64,000 bases of DNA from Mercurialis annua (Eukaryota; Streptophyta; Magnoliopsida; Malpighiales; Euphorbiaceae). The position numbers and the translations under genes were made by a program. The stretch is from NCBI RefSeq assembly GCF_937616625.2, contig NC_065576.1, positions 17,696,001-17,760,000 on the forward strand, read 5' to 3'. Of this stretch, positions 49,693 through 61,900 are shown piece by piece (within the stretch, counting starts at the first letter, position 1; each line of letters starts with the position of its first letter). Below the pieces are notes generated by a model. The model was not told the DNA's origin. It worked only from the letters and a program-made list of their open reading frames with translations, and searched no databases.

Positions 49693-52600
49693 TTATAAAC
49701 ATTACGAAACATTTCCAAGCGTTTCACCATTTTAGCAATTTAAGCCGAACATTTACAAACGTTATGAAACAAATCCAAAAGTTTCACCTTTTTCGCGATT
49801 TAAGCAAAACGTTTATAAACATTACGAAACAAAACAAAACTTTTACAAATATTACAAAATAAATCTAAACATTTGGATTTTTTTCGTAACGTTTCCAAAC
49901 GTTTATAAACATTATGAAATAAAACCAAATGTTTACAAACGTTACGAATCAAATCCAAACATTTCACCTTTTTAAAGGTGTAACGTTTGTAAACATTTGT
50001 TTCATAACGTTGTAAACGTTTGGCTTAAATTGCTAAAAAGGTGACACGTTTGGATTTGTTTCATAATTTTTGTAAACGTTTGGATTTGTTTTTGTTGCGT
50101 TTATAAACGTTTGGCTGAAATCGCTAAAAAGGTGAAATGTTTGGCTTTGTTTCGTAACGTTTGTAAACGTTTGGCTTAAATTGCTAAAAATGTGAAACGT
50201 TTGGGTTTGTTTCGTAACGTTTGTAAATGTTTTGCTTAAATCGCTAAAGAGGTGAAATATTTGGATTTGTTTTGTAACGTTTGTAAACGTTTGGCTTAAA
50301 TCGCTAAAAGGGGAAACGTTTAGATTTGTATCGTAACGTTTTAAAGGTTTGGCTTTGTTTCGTAACGTTCGTAGTTGTTTGGCTTCAATCGCTAAAAAGT
50401 TGAAACGTTTGCATTTGTTTCATAGCGTTTGTAAACGTTTGGCTTAAATCGCTAAAACTATTAAACGTTTGGTTTTTTTTCGTAACGTTTGTAAACGTTT
50501 GGCTTAAATCGCTAAAAATGTGAAATGTTTGGACTTATTTTGTAACTTTTCAAACGTTTGGTTTTGTTTTGTAGCATTTGTAAACGTTTGGCCTAAATCG
50601 CTAAAAAGGTGAAACGTTTTGATTTGTTTCGTAACGTTTGTAGATGTTTTACAAAGGTTATAAAACAAAATGTTTACAATCGTTGGGCTTAAATTGCTAA
50701 AAGGGGAAACGTTTGGTTTTGTTTCATATCCTTTGTAAAGGTTTGGCTTAAATCCCTAAAAAGCTGAAACGTTTTGTTTTGTTTCATATCCTTTGTAAAC
50801 GTTTGGCTTAAATTACTAAAAAGGTGAAATGCTTGGATTTGTTTCATAACGTTTGTACATGTTTGGCTTAAATCGCTGAAAAGGTGAAACGCTTGGATTT
50901 GTTTTCGCTACGTTTGTAAACTTTTGGCTTAAATCGCTAAAATGGGGAAACGTTTGGATTTGTTTCGTAACCTTTGTAAATGTTTAGCTTAAATCGCCAA
51001 AAAGGTGATATGTTTGGTTTTTTCATAACCTTTGTAAACGTTTGACTTAAATCGCTAAAAAGGTGAAACGTTTGGATTTGTTTCGTTACGTTTGTAAACG
51101 TTTGGCTTAAATTTTTAAAAAGGAGACACGTTTGGATTTGTTTCTAACGTTTTAAACGTTTGGTTTTGTTTCGTAACATTTATAAACGTTTGGATTAAAT
51201 AGCTAAAAAGGTGAAACGTTTGTTGTAAATCGCTAAAAATGTGAAACGTTTGTTTTGTTCCGTAACGTTTGGATTTGTTTACAAACGTTTGGATTTTGTT
51301 CGTAACATTTGCAAACGTCCGGATTAAATTGCTAAAAAGGTGAAACGCTTCGATTTGTTTCGTAGCGTTTCCAAACATTTGGCTTAAATCGCTAAAAAGG
51401 TGAAACATTTGGATTTGTTTCGTAACGTTTGTAAACGTTTGGTTTTGTTTCGTAACATTTATAAACATTACGAAATAAATTTAAGCGTTTCACCTTTTTA
51501 GCAATTTAAGCCAAACCTTTATAAACGTTATGAAACAAACCCAAAAGTTTCACCTTTTTCGCGATTTAAGCCAAACGTTTATAAACATTACGAAACAAAT
51601 CTAAGCGTTTCACCTTTTAACCAATTTAAGCCAAGCGTTTAAAATATTACAAAAACAAATCCAAACGTTTCACATTTTTAGCGATTTAAGCCAAACGTTT
51701 ACAAACGTTATGAAACAAAACCAATGGTTTTACCTTTTTATCAATTTAAGCCAAACGTTTACAAACATTACAAAACAAATCCAGGAGTTTCACCTTTTTA
51801 GCAATTTCAGGAAAACGTTTACAAATTTTACGAAACAAATCCAAGAGTTTTACCTTTTTAGCAATTTAAGTTAAACGTTTACAAACGTTTATAAACGTTA
51901 CGAAACAAATCCAAACGTTTCACCTTTTTAGCGATTCAAGCCAAACGTTTACAAGCGTTACAAAACAAATCCAAACGTTTCACCATTTTTAACGATTCTT
52001 AGCAATTTAAGCCAAACGTTTACAAACGTTACGAAACAAATCAAAAAGTTTCTCCATTTTGGATTTGTTTCGTAACGTTTGTAAACGTTTGGCTTAAATT
52101 TCTAAAAAGGCGAAACGTTTGTATTTGTTTTGTAACGTTTGTAAACGTTTGGCTTAAATTTCTAAAAAAGGGAAACGCTTGGAATTGTTTCGTAGTGTTC
52201 TTAAACGTTTGGCTTAAATCTCTAAAAAGGTGAAACATTTGGTTTTGTTTCGTAACGTTTGTAAACATTTGGCTTAAATCGCTAAAAAGGTAAAAAGAAT
52301 GGATTTGTTTTGTACTGTTTGCAAACGTTTGGTTTAAATCGCTAGAAAGGTGAAACGTTTGGATTTATTTTGTAACGTTTGTAAACGTTTTGCTTAAATT
52401 TCTAAAAAGGTGAAACGTTTGGATTTGTTTTGTAACGTTTGTAAACGTTTGGCTTAAATCGCTAAAAATGTGAAATGTTTGGATTTGTTTCTTAACGTTT
52501 CTAAACGTTTGGCTCAAATTGCTAAAAAGGTGAAACGTTTGGATTTGTTCTGTAACGTTTGTAAACGTTTGCCTTAAATTGCTAAAAAGGTGAAAAGCTT

Positions 52601-53880
52601 TGATTTGTTCTGTAACGTTTTAAAACGTTTAGCTTAAATCGCTAAAAAGGTGAAACGTTTGGTTTTGTTTCGTAACGTTGTAAACATTTTTCTTAAATTG
52701 CTAAAAAGGTGAAACGCTTGGATTTTTTTCGTAATGTTTGTAAACGTTTGACTTTGTTTCGTAACATTTGTAAACGTTTGGCTTAGATCGCTAAAAATAT
52801 GAAATGTTTGGATTTGTTTCATTACGTTTTAAACGTTTGGTTTTGTTTTGTAACGTTTGTAAGCGTTTGGCTTAAATCACTAAAAACATGAAACACTTGG
52901 TTTTGATTCAAAACGTTTGTAAACGTTCGGCTTAAATTGCTAAAATTTTGAAACATTAGTTTTTGTTTCGTAACGTTTGGCTTTGTTTCGTAAATTTTGT
53001 AAACGTTTGGCTTAAATCGCTAAAATAGGCAAACATTTTGATTTGTTTCTTAACGTTTGTAAGCGTTTGGCTTATATCGTTAAAAAGGTGAACCGTTTGG
53101 ATTTGTTTTGTAAAGTTTGTAAATGATTGGCTTTAATCGCTAAAAAGGTGAAACGTATGGATTTGTTTCGTAGAGTTTGTAAACGTTTGGCTTAAATTTC
53201 TAAACATGTGAAACGTTTGGTTTTGTTCCGTAAAGTTTGTAAACGTTTGGCATAAATTGCTAAAAAGGTGAAACGCTTGGATTTGTTCCGTAACGTTTGT
53301 AAACGTTTCACTTTTTTAGTGATTTAAGACAAACGTTTCACCTTTAAAAGGTGAAATAAAACCAAATGTTTGGCATAATTCCATATACGTTTGGATTGGT
53401 TTCGTAACGTTTGTAAACGTTTGGCTTAAATCGCTAAAAAGATGAAACGTTTGGATTTGTTTCATAGCATTTATAAACGTTTGGCTTAAATCGCTAAAAC
53501 GTTTACAAAACAAATCCAAACGTTTAGTTTTGTTTTATAACGTTTGTAAATGTTCGGCTTAAATTACTAAAAAGGTGAAACGCTTGGATTTTTTTCGTAA
53601 TGTTTGTAAACGTTTGTCATAAATCGCTAAAAAGGGGAAACGTTTGGATTTGTTTCGTAACGTTTGAGAATGTTTGGCTAAAATCGCTAAAAAGTTGAAA
53701 CGTTTGTTTTTGTTTCATATCCTTTGTAAATGTTTGGCTTAAATCGCTAAAAAGGTGAAATATTTGGATTTGTTTCGTAACGTTTATAATTGTTTGTCTT
53801 AAATCGCTAAAAAGGTGAAACGTTTAGATTTGTTTCGTAACATTTGTAAACGTTTGGCAAATTGCTAAAAAGGTGAAACA
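49693..53880. repeat. 60-bp satellite mosaic with many orientation switches
   Basis: Orientation by reading: plus 49693-49860; minus scrap 49872-49900; plus to 49975; minus 49976-51462; plus 51463-52055; minus 52056-53303; plus scrap 53304-53350; minus to 53497; plus scrap 53498-53523; minus to 53880. Some joins are perfect small palindromes (CACCTTTTTAAAGGTG near 49967; CACCTTTAAAAGGTG near 53338). The block around 48.6-49.8 kb and the block around 50.5-51.6 kb share the same odd features, so one is a copy of the other. Confidence 0.9.
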
Positions 53881-56756
53881 AAACAAAGCGATTTAAACCA
53901 AACGTTTACATACGTTCGGAAACAAATCCAAACGTTTCACCTTTTTAGCGATTTAAGTCAAACGTTTACAAACGTTACGAAACAAATCCAAACGTTTTAC
54001 CTTTTTAGCGATTTAAGCCAAACGTTTACAAATGTTACGAAACTAATCCAAACGTTTCATATTTTTATCTATTTAAGCCAAACGTTTACAAATGTTACGA
54101 AACAAATCCAAACGTTTCACTTTTTTAGCGATTTTAGCCAAACGTTAACAAACGTTACAAAAGGTGAAAAATTTGGATTGGTTACGAAACAAAGCTAAAC
54201 ATTTACAAACGCTACGAAACAAATACAAACGTTTCACCTTTTTAACGATTTAAGCCAAAAATTTACAAAGGCTACGAAATAAATCCAAACGTTTCACCTT
54301 TTTAGCAATTTAAGCAGAACGTTGACAAACGTTACGAAACAAATCCAAAAGTTTCTCCTTTTTAGCGATTTAAGCCGAACGTTCACAAACGTCACGAAAC
54401 AAATCTAAAACGTTTCACCTTTTTCTCGATTTAAGCCAAACATTTACAAACGTTATGAAATAAATATAAACGTTTCCCCTTTTTTTTAGTGATTTAGCAA
54501 TTTAAGCCAAACGTTTACAAACGTTACGAAACAAATCCAAAGTTTCCCCTTTTTAGCGATTTAAGCCAAACGCTTACAAACGTTACGAAATAAATCCAAG
54601 CATTTCACCTTTTTAGCAATTTAAGCCAAACGCTTATAAACGTTACGAAATAAATCCAAACGTTTATCCTTTTTAGCGATTTATGCCGAACGTTTACAAA
54701 CGTTACGAAACAAATCCAAACGTTTCACCTTTTTAGCGATATAAGCCAAACGTTTACAAATGTTACGAAACAAATCCAAACGTTTCCCCATTTTAGCAAT
54801 TTAAGCCAAACGTTTAAAATGTTACAAAACAAAATTATGAAACATATTCAAACGTTTTACCTTTTTAGCAATTTAAGCCAAACGTTTACAAACGTTACGA
54901 AACAAATACAAGCGTTCCGCCTTTTTAGCAGTTTAAGCCAAGCGTATATAAACGTTACGAAAGGTGAAAAATTTCGATTGGTTAAGAAACAAAGCCAAAC
55001 GTTTACAAACGCTACGAAACAAATACAAATGTTTCACCTTTTTAGTGATTTAAGCAAAACATTTACAAAGGTTACGAAATAAATCCAAACGTTTCACCTT
55101 TTTAGCGATTTAAGCAGAACGTTTACAAACGCTACGAAACAAATCCAAATGTTTCTCCCTTTTTAGCGATTTAAGTTGAACGTTTACAAACGTTACGAAA
55201 CAAATCCAAACGTTTCACCTTTTTAGCGATTTAAGCCAAACGTTTACAAACGTTACGAAACAAATCCAAACGTTTCACCTTTTTTAGCGGTTTAACAATT
55301 TAAGCCAAACGTTTACAAACGTTATGAAACAAATCCAAATGTTTCCCCTTTTTAGAGATTTAAGCCAAACGCTTACAAACGTTATGAAACAAATTAAGGC
55401 GTTTCACCTTTTTAGAAATTTAAGCCAACCGCTTACAAACGTTGCGAAACAAATCCAAACGTTTCACCTTTTTAGAAAATTAAACCAAACATTTACAAAC
55501 ATTATGAAACAAATTACGAAACAAATCCATATGTTTCACCTTTTTAGCAATTCAAGCCAAACGTTTACAAACGTTACGAAATAAATACAAGCGTTTCACC
55601 TTTTTAGATATTTAAGTCAAACGTTTACAAACGTTACGAAACAAATACAAGCGTTTCACCTTTTTAGCAGTTTAAGCCAAACGTTTATAAACGTTACGAA
55701 ACAAATCCAAGTGTTTCACCTTTTTAGCAATTTAAGCCAAACGTTTACAAACGTTATTAAACAAATCCAAGCACTTCATATTTTTAGCAATTTAAGCCAA
55801 ACGATTACAAAATTCACGAAAGAAATCTAAACGTTTCACGTTTTTAGCGATTGAAGCCAAACTTTACAAACGTTACGAAACCAATTTAAACGTTTCACCT
55901 TTTTAGTAATTTACGCCAAACGTGTACAAACGTTACGAAACAAGTACAAGCGTTTCACCTTTTTAGTAGTTTAAGCCAAACGTTTATAAACGTTACGAAA
56001 CAAATCTAAGCATTTTACCTTTTTTGCAATTTAAGCCAAACGTTTATAAACGTTAAGAAATAAATCCAAGTGTTTCACCTTTTTAGCAATTTAAGCCAAA
56101 CGATTACAAAAGTCACGAAACAAATCCAAGCGTATCACCTTTTTAGCGATTGAAGCTAAACGTTTACAAATGTTACGAAACAAATCGAAGTGTTGCACCT
56201 TTTTAGCAATTTAAGCCAAACGTTTACAAACGTTATGAAACAAATCCAAACGTTTCACCTTTCTAGCAATTTAAGCCAAACGTTTACAAACGTTGCGAAA
56301 CAAAGTCAAATGTTTCACCTTTTTAGCAATTTAAGCCAAACGTTACAAAACAAATCCAAACGTTTCACCTTTTTAGTGATCTAAACCAAACGTTTAGAAA
56401 CGTTACAATCAGAGCGTGAATAACAAATCCAAACGTTAGGAAACAAATCCAAACGTTTCCCAACTTTAGCGATTTAAGCCAAACATTTAAAACGTTTCGA
56501 AATAAATCCAAACATTTCACCTTTTTAGCGATTTAAGCCAAAAGTTTACAAACCTTACGAAACAAATTCAAACTTTTCACCTTTTTAGCGATTTAAGCCA
56601 AACGTTTACAAACGTTACGAAACAAATCCAAGCTTTTCAGCTTTTTAGTGATCCAAGCCAAACGTTTATACCCGTTACAAAACAAATCCAAACGTTTCAC
56701 CTTTTAAGCAATTTAAGCTAAACGTTTACAAACGTAACGAAACAAATCCAAACGTT

Positions 56757-56862
56757 CAGCATAATTTTTTCTGATTTCCGCCCTTTTTCCTGATTTATTT
56801 AGGTCGATTAAAACCCGTAAAATCTACTGTTTACATTTGACATTCAAATTTCCGGAAAAAAG
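56757..56862. other. 106-bp non-satellite insert
   Basis: Unrelated sequence (CAGCATAATTTTTTCTGATT ... TTCCGGAAAAAAG) within a satellite monomer. AACGTT stands on both sides (56751-56756 and 56863-56868), which could be a 6-bp target duplication, but the same hexamer occurs in every monomer. No coding potential and no clear terminal repeats. Confidence 0.7.
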
Positions 56863-58050
56863 AACGTTACGAAACAAATTCAAACGTTTCACCTTTTTAG
56901 CGATTTAAGCCAAACGTTTACAAACATTACGAAACAAATCCAAACGTTCCACCTTTTTAACAATTTAAGCCAAACGTTTACAAACGTTACTGAACAAATC
57001 CAAACGTTTTCTCATTTTAGCGGTTTAAGACAAACGTTTAAAACGTTAAGAAACTATCCAAACTTTTCACTTTTTTAGCGATTTAAGCCAAATGTTTAAA
57101 ACGTAACGAAACAAATCCAAAATTTTACCTTTTTAACGATTTAAGCCAAATGTTTAAAACGTTACGAAACAAAATCCAAATGTTTCACATTTTTAGCAAT
57201 TTAGGCCAAACGTATACAAACGCTACACAACAAATCCAAACGTTTCATCTTATTAGCGATGTAAACCAAACGTTTATAAACTTTACGAAACAAAACCAAA
57301 CGTTTCACTTTTTTAGCAATGTAATCCAAACGTTTAAAATGTTACGAAAATAATCCAAATGTTTTACCTTTTTAGCGATCTAATCCAAACGTTTATAAAT
57401 GTTACGAAACAAAACCGAACGTTTGGATTTGTTTCGTAACGTTTGTAAACGTTTGGCTTTAATCACTAAAAAGGAAACAAATCCAAACGTTTATAAAGTT
57501 ATGAAACAAATCCAAACGTTTTACATTTTTAGCGATTTAAGCCGAACGTTTACAAACGTTACGAAACAAAATCAAACGTTTCACCTTTTTAGCGATTTAA
57601 GCCGAATGTTTACAAAAGTTACGAAAAAAATACAAACGTTTCACCTTTTTAGCGATTTAAGCATAACATTTACAAACGTTATGAAACAAATCCAAACGTT
57701 TCACCCTTTTAGCAATAAAAACCAAACATTTACAAACGTTACGAAACAAATCCAAACGTGTCACCTTTTTAGCGATTGAAGCCAAACGTTTACAAACGTT
57801 ACGAAACAAAACCAAACATTTATAACATTCCGAAACAAATCCAAACTTTTCACCTTTTTAGCAATTTAATCCAAACGTTTACAAACGTTAAGAAACAAAA
57901 CCAAACGTTTTCCCTTTTTAGTGATTTAAGCCATACGTTTATCAAGGTTACGAAACAAATCCAAATGTTTCACCTTTTTAGCGATTTAAGCCAAACGTTT
58001 ACAAACGTTACGAAACAAAACCCAATTTTTCACATTTTCAGCGATTTAAG

Positions 58051-58128
58051 GAAAAAAAACTCTAGTTTAGATTAATTTAGTTTATTTAGTTTAATTAATT
58101 TTAATAACTAGTTGATTATAATTAGTTT
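58051..58128. other. 78-bp AT-rich non-satellite insert
   Basis: Low-complexity A/T sequence built from TTTAGTTTA and TTAATTA-like words replaces part of a monomer. Satellite resumes at ACGTTTAAAACATT. Origin not recognisable. Confidence 0.7.
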
Positions 58129-58946
58129 ACGTTTAAAACATTAATAAACAAATCCAAAATGTTTACCCATTTTTAGCGATTTAAGCAAAAACGTTTAAAA
58201 ACTTTACGAAACAAAACCAAGGGTTTCACCTTTTTAGAAATTTAAGCCAAACGTTTACAAACGTTACGAAACAAATCCAAACGTTTCCCCTTTTTAGCAA
58301 TTTAAGCCAAACATTTACAAACGTTCCGAAACAAATCCAAACGTTTTCCCATTTTAGCGATTTAAGCCAAACGTTTACAAACGTTACGAAACAAATCCAA
58401 ATGTTTCATCTTTTTAGCAATTAAAGCCAAACTTTACTAACGTTACGAAACTAATCCGAACGTTTTACCTTTTTAGCGATTTAAGCCAAAGGTTTACAAA
58501 CGTTATGAAATAAATCCAAGTGGTTCACCTTTTCAGCAATTTAAGCCAAACGTTTACAAACGTTACGAAACAAATCAAAACGTTTAACCTTTTTAGCAAT
58601 TTAAGCCAAACGTTTACAAACGTTACAAAACAAATACAAATGTTTCATCTTTTTACCCATTTAAGCCAAACATTAACAAACTTTACGAAATAAAACCAAA
58701 AGTTTAAAAAGTTACGAAACAAAACCAAAAGTTTCACCTTTTTAGCAATTTAATCCAAACGTTTAAAATGTTACGAAAAAATCAAAATGTTTTACCTTTT
58801 TAGCGATTTAAGCCAAACGTTTATAAACGTTACGAAACAAAACCGAACGTTTGGATTTGTTTCGTAACGTTTGTAAACGTTTGGCTTAAATCACTAAAAA
58901 GGAAAACAGTTACGAAAAAAGCCAAACGTTTATAACGCTACGAAAC

Positions 58947-61900
58947 AAATCCAAAAAATAAATATAGTCATATCCAATTATAAACCATAGTTTATAATTA
59001 TGGAATCAATATTGATAAAATAATAAATCAATATTTAAAACGGAACCCAATAGCTTTAACTTCAAGTAACCTAAGTTACAATCAGAAACTCAATCAAATA
59101 AGTTCATAAAAGTTCAGGGGCTAAACTGTACTTTAGCCAATATAGGGACTAATCTGTACTTTAGCCAAATTTGATATTCGACATCAAATTAATTATTTTT
59201 GTTTATAATTAAAACAAAATATAAAGTTACTAACCAAAAACTTACATAAATAAGTTTTAAAAATGTTCATGGACTAAATTGTAATTTAGCCAATTTCATA
59301 TTCGAAATCAAATTAATTATAATTCAAAATGAAATATGAAGTTATAACCAACAAATTAATAAGTTAAAATATGTTCAAGGGCTAAATTGTAATTTAGCCG
59401 AAATGTCATATATCGATATTTAAAATCAAATATAATTACCCGAGTAATTATATTAATTTTAATTAAAAAAAATCTCTGTTTTCAATTTGGCAATTTCTAA
59501 CTTGAAACGAAAATCTAAAGTTAAAATATAAATTTAGACACATTGGCACGCTAAGTCAAAATCTCAAGATATTAATTAAATATTAGATAATAATTAAAAA
59601 TAATTATTAATTTAATTTTTAAATAACTCAAATATTATTTTTTAAATTTTAAAAATAATATTACTAATTTGGCACACTTTCAAATTAAAATGAAACCCCC
59701 AATTTAGAAATCAAAGTTAATTAATCGATTAATAAAACCAAATAAAAACAAGTTAATAATGACTTAAGGAACTTATTTAATTAACTCAAAATAATTCAAT
59801 GATCAAAACAATCCTTTAGCCAAAACAAAATCAAACACACCAATCACTCCCTGACACCTCATCATCTTCCTCACACAATCATAACCTATCAAACACAAAA
59901 CCAAACAAGTTACAGTAAAAGAAAAACGAGAACTGAGCTCTCATAACTCGGCAATTCTCAACGCTAACTGTGACTCCAACGAGTCCAACAAATCAATGAC
60001 ATTGTTTCACAACGAGTAAGAAAAAATAAAATATCTAACGGCAGAGAATAACTAAACACCATTAGAATCGTTACGGTTCAACCAATCTAAAGAGTACATA
60101 AAACTTCTGATAACAAAATTTTTCATCCTCCAATTTTTCGCAATCACTAACACCTCGAATTCTACCGAAGATCATTTAGATCAAATCGCAGTCAATCGGT
60201 TTATTGGTGTTGCTCAAAACAATAATTATAGAAAAATACTTTTCGCAACCACAAAATATATAATAATACCATCCGCCTTTAATTTGAAATTACTAACATC
60301 ATCAGTTTAATTTCATTCTTCAACCAAAAATAATTAACTCTTTGAAAAGTTCTTTTATTTGTAAACGTATCAACAAAATTAATTATTCTCAATTTGAAAT
60401 CATAACTGAACCTTACTTTCAAATAATTTCATGATTTTATAAAATCGTTCACTTAGAAAATCTTAAAATCCATTTTTAAATCAAAACTGATAAAGTTTCA
60501 TCACTTCTCAAAATGTTAAAATTTCATAAATAAGAATTCCTTTATTTACGAAAAAAAATTCCATATCGGTATCAAAACCTTTTGTATAGAAAACGAATCT
60601 GTAAAAATAAAATTTCTTTTAAATTTTTCAGTGTAAATAGACACGCAAAGCATAACCAATTTTATTAATTCAAAAATCCCCAAATGCATACTCTAAGCTG
60701 ACACAATTCTTAAATCCGAACTAAACCTCGAGTGCAACCTTATAACCACAGCTCCTATTTACCAAACGCTAATACTCCAACAATATATAATAAATCTTTA
60801 CAATGCAATTCCTTTTAAATCACCACTGTCATCACAGAGTATTTGTCTAGTTTCCAACCAATTAAAAAAAAATTCAAAACCGTTTGAAATTTAATAACTT
60901 TTTAAACACCGTTTTCACAATATAACTCGCGAGTTTATAACAAAACATTTTTTCTTGAAAAGTCCCACTATTAAAATCTATTTTACATAATTTTGCGCAA
61001 GGGTGATGACAGCTCTCATCCCCAAAGAGTTGCATCAACCCTAATCATCTAATGTCGTGATGAATGTACTAAATGCATGTATTATTTATTTCTCTTTAAA
61101 TTAATGATCATACTTAATGCTCAATGCAGTTTCCTATTCGTGACATTCCAAATGCATGCTCATGACATGTTTGGGCACAATTACGTGATAAAAACATTTC
61201 AATTACTTTAACAAGTTAATATTTGAAATCAGTTTCCTTCGAAACATTTACTAGACATTACACTCTGTAAGACGTGCAATCGACCATCTTGACACATTTG
61301 CCCATCTCCTTTATCCTAGTCCACCAATTTGAATCGTCATTAACGAAGTAACCCAAATCAACAACGAAACTAAAATTTTACCTAACAACGAAAAAACAAC
61401 TCAAATCAAATTGCAAATTTTCCAAGGAAAACAATGCAACACGACCGCCTTCATAGTTTCACCTTCAATTTTGGTATTTCACCGATCTACCAGATGTAAA
61501 CACCAGTGTATTACCACACTGATCAACCTCGATTCACAGATTCCATGCCTATTTCTAGAACGCCGACAAACGAAAAATTTTGATACTCCAGTTTATCACA
61601 AATGAGCCCGACCTAGAAACGCATAACGCTCGAAATTCCACGCACGAGGAAAATGCTCATGAGTAGAATTATTCCACCGGTGCTGAGTAATACAACTCAA
61701 ATCACCATCCTCTGGCGAGGACAGATTCAGAATTCGGATCTACTAACAGCTCTTAAGAATCTGTCCTCAAATTTCTTTATAACAAAAATAACCACCTCTA
61801 TCTCCAGAGTCCAAACGATAGATACGGCTAAAACAACTATAACATCAAAACTAATCGCAGGGTCAAAATAAAGGTTCGAAATGCACATCGATACCAATGC

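Larger units (their letters stand above)
53881..58946 (+). repeat. 60-bp satellite, plus orientation, distal part
   Basis: Mostly plus monomers, including the consensus-like one at 55195-55254. It contains short minus scraps (AAAGGTGAAAAATTTGGATT near 54152; a similar one near 54961) and single inverted monomers at 57418-57473 and 58847-58905. Two foreign inserts are listed separately. The array ends at about 58946 in AAATCCAAAAAATAAATATA. Confidence 0.93.
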
